From: Trichoplax adhaerens
Lineage: Eukaryota > Placozoa > Uniplacotomia > Trichoplacea > Trichoplacidae
Direction: 5' to 3'
DNA length: 64,000 bases
Assembly: GCF_000150275.1 (NCBI RefSeq)
Contig: NW_002060946.1
Location: forward strand, 3,447,035-3,511,034
This document shows positions 25,516-39,600 of the stretch, piece after piece (positions within the stretch are counted from its first letter, which is position 1; every line of letters begins with the position of its first letter). The translations under genes and the position numbers were made by a program. The notes beneath the pieces are model-generated. The model saw only the letters and a program-made list of their open reading frames with translations. It did no database searches and was not told where the DNA came from.

Positions 25516-28500
25516 ATGGCAGAGCGGATGAGAGGATTACCCCCTAAAGTAACCGGTATATCGCCTAAAGATGGCATACCTGGTACGCTATTAACCATAC
25601 GCGGAGAAAATTTAGGTCTTAATGCTCAAGACTTAATTCGTAAGTGTACAATAAATAATTGGCTATCGACTATCTTGCATTTTCTTGTCGTTTGTATGAG
25701 TTCTCTGTTTCTTCCTGTGTATGTTTCACTCACTCTCTTCCTTCAATCGATTTAATTTAATTAATTTCTGTGAAAATTTTCCCGTAGTATGTCAATGTTT
25801 AATACATTGTATGCATCAATACTGTAAAAAAAGGATGGAGTTCCTTGATAGGGCTAGAGGGAAGAAATAAAAAAATGCAATTAGCAGAATTTCATTTTAT
25901 CATTGCAATCCTATATCTATTATGGTATACTGTACTTTTGACCATAGCATATCGCGCTGAAATATAGCACAGTTCCATTTTCAGCATAGTCGAGTGCAAG
26001 TGATAAATTCTGTAGAGCACTGACTTCAATTTTGAGGTGGACGTAATGATCTACTCATAGTCTCGTAGGTAAACAAGTCTTCTGTAGATGGGCGGCAAGT
26101 TTTGATTACAACTCATACAGTACAAAGTAAACTGGACAGAATTGGAAAAGATATTTTTCCTGCTAGCTAACATGGGTAATACAGCAGTTCTTTTGAACAT
26201 AGGTTATGAGCGACAGTCGTTTTGTAGGTAAAATACAGAATACGGAAATGAATGCAATGTTGGCATGGGAATAGCCAAAAATTATTGAAGAAATATTAAT
26301 GGACTTTTTCTTCAAATATTCATTCCATTTAGCCTTGTTAAAGTAGACGTGCATAGCTCTAGTCATCATCTAGCTTGTACTAAAGTACTATTCGGACGCC
26401 AATCAATCTACACGTTATACAGTACTGTGGTATTTAGCGCGAACAGTATTGGATTAGACAGCATTGCATGTTCCAAATTTCACTTAATCTTACAAAGCTG
26501 CTAGTTCTTAGCTCAAATTACAATACCGTGGTACACGCATAACACGAGCAGCTTAGTGGAGTGTGTAACGTTAAGTAAACTCAATACGTTATACATATAG
26601 CATTGCTCTTTCAGCAGACAATTCAATAAAGTCATATATACAGTATATATATATGGGTATATCTTAAAATGTATAATTCATTATACTCGTACTTGGTAGT
26701 ACTGCTGATAACTTAATGGATTCAATACAGCTTGACGAATTACAATCATAACACCTTTACTAGATTCGATTAATATTGCAATTCGCGGTTAGGTTCAATA
26801 ACTTGAAAACGTGATGCATGGCTAATTCACTTAATTTAGATTTTGAGATGTCTTTGATAGATCTACTTTACCTGAAGCATATTTGATGCTTTCATTGACA
26901 CCATTTTGTTTACAGGCTAAACTGCAATTCTTCGATGCACTGTAATTTATGTGAGAAGTTTAAAAATTTGTTGATTATAATTTATTATCACAAGGATATC
27001 ATTGATTAATGAATTAATTATCAACGACGGTATACACCTCTTGGACGTAAACAATAAGACACGCATAAAATATTCTATCCTTCTTGAACCTTAGTGATAT
27101 ACCGAATACTAATAAATTGATCAACTGTGAAATTATTTTTCTATAGATGTCATGGTATGTGGATTTGATTGTATTTTAAATGCTACCTATATGTCACAAA
27201 GCAAGATTGTGTGTAAAACTGGCTTTGGCTTGGGAAATGGCGAGGTTATTGTCACTACCAAATCGGGTGGAGAAGGCACATGCACCGTTACCTTCCTTGC
27301 ATATGCTCCTGACCGTATAGGTAGATGCTACTGTGTTCATTAGTTATATTTTGCGTATACTAACTATTCTAGTAGATTTGAAATAATCAAATTATCTTTG
27401 TAAATACTGTCTTTAAAATAGGAGGCGACGCTTTCCTTCTCCAAGCTGTACATGTAATTGAATTTATTCTTCGTATCTATTAGATCCTATGACTCCATTT
27501 CCTATGTGGATCCCAGAAGATACAAGTGACGATGAAATTGCTACTACTGGTGTTAAAAGGAAGCCGATTGCTTTTAATGATCCTTTAGGACTGCCTGTTG
27601 CAGCTGAATCGGAGTATGGATTGCCATCCTATCGACTTAGATTAATTTTATACTAAAATTAGAAGAATTTTTAGCGTAACTGAATTTATTTTTTAACTTT
27701 TTCTCAATTTAAGTATTCCTAAAGACGAATTAGAAGCCTATTATTCAAGCTGTACGTAGATTTAATTCATAATAATGTTACTCTAATATATTAAAATTAA
27801 TGGATAGGCTCATTTAACTTAATTAGAATTATCGTAGTGCTGAAAAATTTCTGTAATCGAAATAGCTAATGATAAGGGTAATCTCAATATGAATAGAAAG
27901 ACCCACAATTTTCCATCAAGATGATGTTCTTTATCTGTTTTCATCTTATTTGCAGGTGATTCGGAAATATCGAGCGAAAAATTTCATCCTATTCGATTTT
28001 TATTAGAGAAACATTGTAATGCTACATTTGACGATCTTAAGATGGGTTTGCAACATCTTAAGGAAAAAGTACGCTCTTTATCTAGCGGACCTCAAACATT
28101 TCTTAAACGTAATATTACTAATTTCTTGGCCGCATATGAGACGCTAACTAGTATCCTTAATCATATCTGATGCAGTTTGCATATTTAAGCTATTTTCTTC
28201 TCTAACTTCGCTATAAATTAAGTATGCCATGAATATGCTAGCTTATTCATTTTATAATACTACGGTTAACAAAAAGAATGTCTCTACTGGCTATTTTTAA
28301 TTAACAAACCTCGTTAAGATGTGTATCGAGAAGCAGCTAAAAATGATACTTGGGATCATGGATTGCCTACTGGTAAATTAGAAGTATCAGTTAGAGGTAA
28401 TCTTGCGATGATACCGTCTGCACTTTTAAGTCTATTTTTCAAATTTACGTAATATCTACTATGTAGCTATCAAATACTGCCATTATTGCAGTACCTAATG

Positions 28501-31500
28501 TTCACTTCTTTGTCATTTTTGTTTTGGTATATATCGTATCGCTATTAGAATCTTCGACTTTAGGCATTAACCTTTTTGATGAAACGTTACGTAGAAAGGA
28601 CAAAGCCGACTCGATTAGAAATGCTCTTGGAGTACTTCAACGTTTTCGTTTTCTCTTTAACCTTCCTAGCAACATTGAGCGTAATGTAAAAAATGTAAGA
28701 TGATGATACAGGGAATCATTACAAATGTAGTGTTTATAGTTTAGTTTATGACATGTAGGATCAAAGGCAAGCTCAATGTTTAGCATAGCTTTTAACAACT
28801 CTTATAGGGAGAATTTGAATTAATTATCAACGATTATGATAGAGTAAGATCTTTATTTGCAAATACTGAAGTTCAGGTTTTTAAAAAAGGTAAGCCATTG
28901 CTATCTGTATATCATATACACAGTATGTATAAATTATCAGTTACGTATAATATTTACACGTAATACCTGCTTGAAACGTTCTTATATATAGTATTAAATG
29001 AAGTCGAGTTACAAATCGATAGAGTAAGATCTATTTTGAAGCAGCGGCTGAATAAGCATATGGCACCACTAGAGGAGCAAAAACGTATTATTAGGTAAAA
29101 AATTAAATATTTTAAACTGTAATTTATCTTAATGTCCTAATGTAGATATTTAGATATCCACTTAATATTATTTTTTAGGTTAAGACTTAACTCACGGTAG
29201 CTAACTATCTAATTTAAATCAATAGATATTTGGTAGAACTCGATACTGTTGGTGATCCTGCTTGGGAATGCATTGTGAACAAACAAAAATGGATAATAGA
29301 TTTATTTATGAGTTGCAAAGAAGACTACCTGCGTAAAGGTAAAATACATAAATGAATTTTCCTGCATGTGCTTAGTTCGATAAAGTAAATTTTTTGAATT
29401 AATAATTCCAGATGAAGAACTGGTGAATTCCAATATCGATTTACCAACGCCAAAAAGAAAAATTTCGATATTAAATGTTGTTCCGCATGTTGGTTAGTGT
29501 TCTTAACTAAACTTTTTAACTTTTCTATGTATTATATAATTTAACAAAGTAATTGATAATATTTTACGTGCAGACATTACGAAGAAACCAGAATCTAGTA
29601 GTTCTACGCATTCAGGTATTCAAATCAAAAATTTTGTGTATTTGATTCTTGATGAGCCTTGTTATATTTTGAGTATATTTGAATCGATCTTACAAAATTT
29701 TAGAATGGAATAGCGGCGATAAAACTGATGGTAGCAACAGATCTTCCATTGAAATAGATGATGATGTACCGAGATTGCAGTTTATGGAAGAAATGTGTGA
29801 TTTACTGGCGGAGAATTTACCTTCTCTTTGGAAACTTGGCAAGCTACATATGGATGGTGCTTTTGCCGCTGGGCAGGTATTTTATCTCTATATGTTTCTA
29901 AAAAGCTTTTAAAATTGCCTTGTATTTATTGTTGAATTTGATATTTCAAAGGCACAAGATCAAAACTATGTAGATAATAATGCAACACATCAAGAAAAGC
30001 CATTTTCTGTATGTTTATTGTAATATGGATTAGAAAGCTCGCTACCGTATCAGTTTTCTTCTCGGCTTATTAGTTTCGTATATCTCGTGAATAAATTATA
30101 CTGTATGATATTTGTTTCTAATTTAAACGATTATAAATTTGAACTTTTAATCGGATAGGTTGTCGTAGGGGAACTGATCAGGCTATTTTCTAATCTGGTG
30201 AAGGCTTGCTTCCTTCCTGCTACGCTAGTAGATATGAATTCATCACAGAGGTCATATCTTGGCATATGGGCTTCTTTAAAAAAGCAAAATGTAGCTAATG
30301 AGGCTAAAATTCTGCAACGTTGCATCGCAGCTCTCAGGTTTATGCGATATCTTTTATAACAGTGCTCTATTTACCATTTCAAATGCAAAGGAGATGATAA
30401 GATACTGTACATTATGCTCTTAGATCTTGCCTATTCCGTCTTGCTCCTCTTGATATCCCTCTTTCGGTAACTGGATGCCTCCAAGACTTATGTAATGAGA
30501 TAAAATATCGATGTGCAATAACCGCCTGTGAAGCCTCGTTAATAGGTGTAATATATAGAATATCTGATTCTAAACTAATAAAAGTCTTTAAAATTAATAC
30601 AATAACTGTTCGTTGTAGATATAAGTACTCATGGATATTACGATTCCTGGATTTTAAGGAATGAGGGAGATAGATATTTAACTGATGCGGTAAGTTTGTC
30701 AGTGGAAGTTTGTTTATCTGACCGCATTTCTCTTGCTTTAGTTTGTTACGTATAATCCATGACTTTGCTTGCGAAAGTAATTTCAAGTAAGGCGAAAATA
30801 ACTAACATTTAAGTATCTTTATTTTGTAATAAGCCTCATCGCTTTGAGTCTACGGTTACGAAGGTGCTGCTGATTCTAAAAGAACATGTTCTTAACATAA
30901 AAGTGGGAGAAATAGAGGTAATTACTATTGACATAGGTATGTTTAACGCTGTAACGGTACGCTATATATAATTTTCTGACGTATGTTCTCATTTATTTGT
31001 ACAGAATAAGTCTGTCTCTTTAGACATGCAAAAAGATTTACTCACACAGATTTGTAAAATGTTCCTGGTAATGACATTTTAGACTTAATCATTCATTACG
31101 CTGATATCTGCATAACTTAAGTATTAATTTTTCTTACTAATAGGTATATAATGATCGCTTAAATAAGATTGTAATGGATTTACAACTCGATAAGGAAGAT
31201 AGTAGCGAGTATGTTATAGATCAATATCCGTATATGGAGATTTATATTCGGCTTTTTCTTTCGTATCAGAAAAAATAACGGAAATACTTTATTTAGAGTA
31301 ATCTGAATGCGATTTTACATAAGTGAAATCTTTTAATGGATCTCTAACTGCGCCAATTAATATAGGGGCGATCCTATTACAAAAAAGACTTCAACGCTCG
31401 AACATGATTTAGTGGAAGGAGGGCAGTCTTTTAATCAGGTATTTGAGAAATAGATTAGAGATAATCTCGAAAAATTTTTAATATATATTGTGACAAACAT

Positions 31501-32723
31501 ATGTGTTTGCTGGATGAGCACTTTGAAGTTATATTTTATTAAACTAAATGACATCATTTCGTCTTGTTACAGTTTCAACGATTGCTAGTAATTTCAAGCG
31601 ATTGTTGCTATACAAAGGACCACGTATTAGCACGGGTTATCAAGATATTACATTCTCAGAATTTTAATACAGCGAATATGCATACTGTAAGGGTTCCTTA
31701 TATACCTTATGCTACTATAGATGATTTACAGTTCTATGCAGCTACTGGATGGCTATCGCAACATAATCCAATTATTTCATTATTTATCTAATAAAGGGCA
31801 TACGACAAGAGTTTGATAGCCTTGAGAAAAGAATCTTTAAACTGTACATTAAATATAGAGGAAATCCTGTTGTAGCTGAAATGCAGGATAATATGTATGT
31901 GGGGAACTTTAGTTGGGATATTCCACGACCAGTCCAAGGTAAAAATCAGAGATTTACATCATTTTCTATAACTTTATTTAATGTCGATCTCATGGTAAGT
32001 GTAAAATTTTCAGATGTCAGCAATTATGTTAAAGAAACATTATTAAGGTTGGTCGAAGTACATGCAGAGGTAAGATTATAAACAATAAAAATTACGGTGA
32101 TGTATTACACTAAATGCCATTGTTATTATTATTATTACGTAAAGATCACATCTGTATCTCCACGGTTCGCTGAGAAAATGATGACGAAATTGACCGAACA
32201 TATATCAAAGCAGATGTCACGACTCCTTAGAGGTGTAAATACTTTCAGCGCTGAAGGAAGGTTGCAGGTTATAGTACTTTTTGAAGTTTTTAATTTACTG
32301 AACTTTTTCTAAATCTTATCTAAACTAATGATTTCTTAGGCTCACTGCGATCTCAGTGCGTTTGCTAAAGTTGCTTATGGGCATATCAATGATCGGGCAT
32401 TGTAAGCAGAGTACAGTAATTAAAATATTCCTATAAATGATACTTTGTATTAATTCATTGCTCAATGATTTCCTTTTTATTAGAGCGGAGATCTCAGCAG
32501 CTATTAAGTACGTTAATGCTGCTCAAGCCATTACAAGGTTTGTAAAATACTGTAATTTTGTTTACAATTTTGACTGAAAAATTTGAAAATTGTATTGTCA
32601 TCTAACTTTTAACCCTAACTATAATATTTTTTTAGCGAATCGGAAGCTATAGTGGCAAAATTTCTGAAATATTCCGAATTTCAATTTTACTGCTTTCAAA
32701 TACAGCAGATTTCTAGTTTATAA
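25516..32723 (+). CDS. EXOC2: Exocyst complex component 2 (Sec5), 28 coding exons
   Basis: Exons: 25516-25639, 27147-27320, 27484-27613, 27714-27751, 27956-28150, 28319-28396, 28564-28694, 28808-28889, 28992-29094, 29226-29338, 29412-29492, 29574-29615, 29704-29876, 29952-30008, 30159-30337, 30424-30545, 30619-30689, 30834-30917, 31005-31067, 31144-31208, 31366-31438, 31573-31686, 31797-31938, 32014-32069, 32145-32267, 32340-32401, 32484-32537, 32636-32723. Joined length is 938 residues (human 924). The N-terminal IPT/TIG domain (about residues 9-98; [24 protein letters not shown]) is the Ral-GTPase-binding domain of Sec5; the residues equivalent to human T11 and R27 are kept (T13, R29). The rest is the helical exocyst rod, with [20 protein letters not shown] and EVQVFKK. 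Role: tethers secretory vesicles to the plasma membrane. Intron 1 is 1.5 kb; the others are short. Confidence 0.96.
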
Positions 32724-32953
32724 GGTGCTCTAGAAAATTGTCTTAGTCGTGTGTATATTTGGATATAGATATTAGATAAAATTTTTGTATCTCGACGTGT
32801 TGCATGTTATATAGAAATTTTGATGACTACAAGCACTGGATATATATTTTTGTCCAAATGTTACAATCGGCACTGTAAACAATTTGAATGATATCTATTT
32901 TTATTGTATAGTTACAACTGGAGGATTTTAGTGTTGTTAATGTTGCTCTAAAG

Positions 32954-32959
32954 AATAAA
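32954..32959 (+). terminator. Possible poly(A) signal of EXOC2
   Basis: AATAAA about 230 nt after the EXOC2 stop codon, on the coding strand. Confidence 0.4.
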
Positions 32960-33288
32960 TCGTCATTTACCCTTTTACCCAGCTGGTTAATCTATGTAAA
33001 AATAGATAACAAAAATTACTACTTATCTATATAAGCAATATTCGAATTCACCTAAACATATCGATGGCCTTGGATAATTACAATTAAATCGAAGGACTAT
33101 AAAGTTCGTTACTATAAGATGCAAGTTAGTATATTTGGAGTACAAATATTTTAATAAAGAGTGTCATGCTGTGTACGCGTATAATAGGGGGAATGTTTAT
33201 AGTGAGGTATTAACCGCAAGCAATTTCGATTTTATATTTCTAAACGATATATAATAATTTCCATCGATAAATCTTCAAATATACCAAT

Positions 33289-33294
33289 TTTATT
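33289..33294 (-). terminator. Possible poly(A) signal of FCSK
   Basis: AATAAA read on the minus strand, about 355 nt past the FCSK stop codon. Confidence 0.35.
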
Positions 33295-33648
33295 GTTTAT
33301 CACTATTCCAAGGTGATGTTAATTTCAGTGTCACCGCATACAGAATATCATTCTGGGCGTATAAATGAGCCTTACATATTTTACAATGTACTGTAATTTT
33401 AAAAAATTTACGGTAATTCTTGAACTTAAAAAATAATAAAGTATAACTATTACACAGAAATGTTAAAAAGTAGATCTACAATGCTATCATGCTAAGAATA
33501 CTTAGCTTTGAAATAATTCTATTGCAAAGTTTGCTTTATGAGATTGTGGGAAATCTTTATAGTTCTGTATTGCTATCGATCGTCCTAAACTTCGATTCCT
33601 CAAGCACTATATATCATAATTCTAGATGATATCGTAAATAATTATCGA

Positions 33649-36600
33649 TCAACATGAATCTCCACATCTATGCTGCTCGTAAGATATTTTGAGACCTTCA
33701 CGATCTATTGTACCACGATGTACGGTAACATTTTCAGTGCCCTACAACATCATTTGAATATACCTTCGTTATATTCCGTATGTAATTTACGTCTCGAAGG
33801 CCATTTTAAAAAAAATTCTTTTATGATAATCGTTTCTACCTTTATTTTTGAAATTATAGCGTTTACTTCTCTTATTGAATTTCCTTCCTTTGTAATGAGA
33901 TACATAAACCCTCCTCCGCCAGCTCCTGCTAAAGATTGTCCTACATAAAAGCATTTCATTAATGTTAATAAGATGAAGTGATAATACATCCAGTGCTTGA
34001 TAGTAATTAGTAATGTTTTATATTTTCTCTAATTGTTCATTTAGTTACAACTAATGATTATATCCATCTATTACATGTGAGACATATGCTCAAATATGAA
34101 TTATACCATATGAATGTGGCTTCAAAGCAGTCATAATTTCAGTTACCAAAGCCGGCTCGCATCCTGTTATATGGTAAAATAGTAGCAGTAAACACTTTGT
34201 CTTAGTCTATCATAATACGTTGATGTAAAATTTATCAGTTCATTTGTACAATAACTACAACCAAAGTAAAATATAATTTACAGCATTTACCTGGAGCCAT
34301 CTTTTTTTTCTGATGCCAGTATTCATTGAGACAATTTCCAACTAATTCCAAATTACCTTACAAAAAAATATTAGCGCTTTAGTTGATAATTAAAAATTCA
34401 TATCGAAAAAGCAACGCTATTATAGTAAAATTACCATCAATAAAGGCTTTAGCAGATTTCTCTGCATTACTAGTTAAATTATGAACATTTGGAAGGATTT
34501 CTGGTAGCTTACTGTACCATCCTCGCAATACGTCCTAGTAAAGTGAAATAGATTCTTCACAATTATAAAGAAAAATCGTACATAAACCGTAAATTGAATT
34601 GGTGATAATTACAATTAAATATGAATTTGAGCGTATTATTAAGAACCTGTAAAAGATTTTTAGCTAAGCGCGTTTTTCCTGTGTATATTAGCAAAAGTCG
34701 CTTGTTTAACTCTGTAATAAAGCTTTCTTTTGTATCTACAAACGAAATGATTAATTATAAATGTTTACAATTTAAAATATTATCATTTCATTTAATTAGT
34801 AAATAATGCAACGTATTTTAAAATACTATATTTGGATGCTGTATAAAAATAATAAAATTTACGATGATAGCTTACGGATAGGAATTGAAGCTTATACAAA
34901 CTATCTTTATCTTATAACTGATTGGATTTTAGACATTTTTACCTAGCTTAGTGATATTAACTTTCAGCGGTAGTTTCGGTGGCGACCGAGAAATCTTGAC
35001 ACCCTCTACTAATCCTAGCAACACATATACAGTACATGGAACTTATATTAATTTCAGAACTTTTCTTCTATTACATATTTATATTGGCTTTATTTACATA
35101 AGAATAAATAGCATTAGCGCAAAGAAGTAAAATTGAGTCATATTTTAAGACTTAATTTACTCACCTCCAACCTGATCCTGCCAACCACCTCCAGTCGTAA
35201 GCATTTGTTCGAGGTATAAAACCTTTATTAATAGAGATGACACTCAGTAATTAATATCAACGCAATTCTTTCATAATTCATAATATGAATTGAAGAATAT
35301 TATGCTAATAAGCCGTAATATTTTACAATTAAAATACGATTATACCGAGTGTACAATTGATTCATTATCACATTTTCTACCGGAAACAGTGAAAAGACAA
35401 GCCATAATGGCTCCGGCTAAAATACTACTCGTTCCTAAGCCTGTAATAATAACGGGATAATGTTATAAAGCATAAAATATCTCCAAATAATACAGGTTGT
35501 GTAAATCTGTAATTCTGTAATAGAGAATTCTACGACTTTAATTTAGTGATCTGATAATTAACATTTCTACGCCTAATATTCGTAAAACTCATAGTTATTA
35601 GAATTTAATTACAACGGTAGTATCTAAGGCAGCTAAGGCCATAATATTAAACTTTTACCTGAACCCTGTGGTAAATGGGCCCAAGAGTGAAGCTCAAAAC
35701 CACCAGAATACTTTTCTAATAGCTGTTGTTTTAAGGGAGTTGATGAGGCGAAAGAAATGATTTCAGTGCATAAGAAAGCAGCCTTCAATAATGCTCCTAG
35801 CGTACAAATAATGAAAGAAGCGATTAATTTAATAGATCTTTACGACCATTTAGGGTGATAGCATAAGATTTTAGGGCACTGAAAATTCAGTAATATCAAA
35901 ATTGATTATGCATAGTATCCTCAATAGTATTAGTTGTTATTTGTGTTAAGTAATTCGATTAGAATCTTGTCGTACGAATACTTTACCGGCTAAGTGTACA
36001 TAAAAATTGTTAAACTATTCATTGGTTATCTACCCGGTGCATGAGGCTTATTGTAGTCTTCTAGATCTGAGATCTCAGCGCAAGTGATAACAGTCTTACT
36101 ATCACCGATAAGTACCAATTTAATGATTGGGCTAGAAAAAATAATAAAAACGACATGATATTTGAGCAAACGATCAGCAAGTAATATTTCAATCTCATCA
36201 CGAATCTATTGTAAATTTTACTCTCTTATTCTTCGTGCTTTAGCTCCAATAGGTCTCTATGATGTTGTTATAAAAAATTAACGGATTGAATATTCTACGT
36301 AGCATTCAAGATAGCGATATTCGTAGAATATTAACGACAATTGCGGTTGGTAACCTTATCGTCGATAGTAACAGCAGCATTTACAACTGCACCACCATGC
36401 TCATACGTTATAGGTGGTGTATCACTCCAGCCTCCTGCGAGATCTATGCGAGCTAATATTATGCATTAAGATAGTCAATTGTGACAGCCTAGTCAAGTCA
36501 ATACCTCGAGACTGGAATATGTTGTATCTAATTTTATATCTATAAAGTATAAGGTATAGCATTCATACCGCCACTACTAGCTACGACCCAGATTTCGCTC

Positions 36601-39600
36601 AGTGGTGGTAGTTCTTGTGGTGTTGTAGTAACAAACTGTGAAGACCCAAAATTGCAGGTGAATTTTTAATACGCTATTGTACTGTACTATATCGTATATC
36701 TAGCAATAATAACAAATGCGTTTCTGCGATTTCGTTACCCTGCTTGCAGTTGATACGGCCTTTCTTATCAGGATTTGCTCCGCTCCTTCATAATGTCGAG
36801 CCGCTCGTATAATTAGATCAGGCCTAATTTTTAAAATTGGAGGTGTAACTTAGGAGTGAATGTTAAACAAGAATCTGTAACTTAAACTGTACAATAATAC
36901 TATCACACCTCTTTAACCAATTTTTTCTTTCTTTTGCCATGACCGTAACTCCATCATTTATTTTAAGTTCCTAAAAATATAAATTATTGCACACTTAGTT
37001 AAAATGTCTTAGTAAATCAGAGAATGAGGAGGACATAGTACATATAGTACAACAGGAGGCAGTAGAATTTAGAGAATAAAATTTCAATGAAAATGTGCTG
37101 TAAATAAAATTATTCGTTGTTTTTCCCTAGGAGTTAGTTAATTACTGTACCTCTAATAATCGAAAAGCTTGTTTCCATGACTTGTTAGCAGCAGGTCCAC
37201 TTCTTAGACCACCTCCGGAGGCAGCCATTGTACCTAAGACATCCGCAATGCTAGCTAGACAGCGCGCTGCAACAGCTAGAGAGCTCGCTTCGCAGGCGAC
37301 TGCGAGAAGTAAAAAATTATTTAACGACAGAAAAAATGAAGAGCTTTAATTATACTTGATTATTAAATAATTAGTTTACCTTTATCAATAGTGCATAATA
37401 TGTTATGGTAATCCTCTGTAGCACAACTTTGAAAGTATGGAAGAAAGCAGGTATCCTCTCCATTCGATAAAGCAACCTTGACATTTTTTTCACCAATTTC
37501 AAAGTATAGTTTTCTGTGATCCCAAATTAATAGTTACTTAGTTTAAAAAATACATAGATCGTCTTCTAATTAATACAACTGTATCAATCCCACCTTCTAT
37601 AATCGAATACAGCTGCAATATCGACCATAGCCATGATTTCTTTTAAAGAAAGTCTCCAAGATAGTCTCCATCTAGTTATTTATCGTACAATATTAAGCAA
37701 TATGATATAAACATTTTTATATGATAAAAGCAGAAACAATGTTTTGATTACTTTTCTAAAGCCTCAGCAGAATTGTGAGTTCCTAACAGCCATAAAATAT
37801 CCTCAGTTTCAATCTTTTGGATATGGTTAAAGACTGGATATAGCTTTGCGTTGAAGAGACTACGCTTAGACGATGGCTATAAGGTCAAGAACGAAAATGG
37901 AGATGAGTCCGCACAATAAGATCTACTGGTAACATGCTTACTCATCTAGATATCAATTTTTAAAAGTTATTATATAATCGTATCGTTACCAAATGCTGTT
38001 GCCATAAATCTGAACTATCAATGCCTGTCCTTTCAAAGAATGCAGACCACGGCTTATTACAAAAGCTGCTTTTTTGATTATCGACCGATAACTGTATTTG
38101 AATAAATGAGTTTTTAAAATAACACAGTTAGATTAATTCAGTCTACCTCTACTATCCACTCAAACATGCTCACCATAAGATTATCATCCAAGCCAAAAAC
38201 GGTAGTGATTCGACGAGATACATTATCGCCGATAGAAATTATAAAATTTAACATGACACTTTTATCCGGTATAACAACGGGCTCTGTTATAACTTTATCG
38301 AGCTTCGATATCCACAAATATATGTCATTAGATCAGTATAGCAGACTGTTTTAAATTTACAAGATAATAAAGCAAAGTGATAGAATATCTTACTTCAAAT
38401 TCTATGGGTAACAACCCCGATAAAATGCATCTATTACCAATTTTTAGGCTGTTCTAAAAGTTAATAATGGTGTAATGATGTTGCAAATTGCTGAGAATAT
38501 AAGACAATTACTAATTAATTAATATCGGCCTTACTTTAAGGATACAATGAGCAACAACACAATTTTTTCCAATATCAATTTCGCTATCAATACTGCTATT
38601 GATAATGATTGTAGATATAGGAACTTCACATCCAGACTGAAGAAAAATAATCAAGTGTTAATTTGCAGTTGTAAATTAATCATGAAAAATCATCTATTTA
38701 CTTCGGTGTAGCAATGAGTTCTGTTCTGCCATTGAAAATTTTTAACACCGTTTGTACCAAGCCTGAGAGGGCAATTTAATATTTGATTTTGAAAATCGGA
38801 CGCAACACTCGTAGACATGTAATTATGGATCCCTTCCGTGATGAGTACTACAAATAAAGGAAAAATATGACTGATCCCTTTTGATCATATGACGAGTATA
38901 CCTAAGGATTACGATTGATTTAGTTCAATTATCAACTGAAAAATACATTTTTAATTTGAAAATGTAAATATTTAAGTACTGCAGTACTTCTTGCATTACA
39001 CACAGATATGACGTTAAATTTTATGTAATAGTTGAAAAAAGGTAGGCATACACGATGCATATGCGTTCATGTTATCATTACGCTATCTGTTAGACAGTGT
39101 ATGAGCTATACTTGATCTAATTCGAATTTGATGCAATTCATCGTATAAAACAGAGCGAGCATGTTCCATTAACGCTTTATCTTCAGGCAGCAACAGGCTA
39201 TCGTCTTTGTTGCCATATGAGCCGCTACGATTTCCAGTTACAAAATTTTCACGAGAGACGTTATTGGCCATAGGCAATAAAATATCGAAGAATAAGGAAA
39301 GCTAAAATATATCAATTTTAAATACTCTATTAAATCGAGATTTTACGTTGAACAGTGGCATATATAGCATTTAGTTCAATGACAGTAACAAGTGTAAGTT
39401 GCTTATTGCAGCAGGTGGAATGCTTACTTTAATTGGTAGTGATCCGCTATCAATACCCATATAAGTGCAAGCATCAATAGGGGGTTTCACATGAAATTGC
39501 AAAAGTTTAGTAGCGGTATTTGGACACATAAACAATAAACCAGAAACCTATATGATAACATTAAGCAATACAATTCCATTTATAATTCATAACAAAAGTA

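Larger units (their letters stand above)
32724..33648. other. Convergent 3' region between EXOC2 and FCSK
   Basis: Tail-to-tail spacer of 0.9 kb, AT-rich, with no exon seen. It holds AATAAA at 32954-32959 (+) and TTTATT at 33289-33294 (AATAAA on the minus strand), so each gene can end before meeting the other. Confidence 0.6.

Noticed and set aside
30412-30786. 124-codon minus-strand frame
   Set aside because: Antisense to EXOC2 exons 16-17, which are supported by homology and splice phases.
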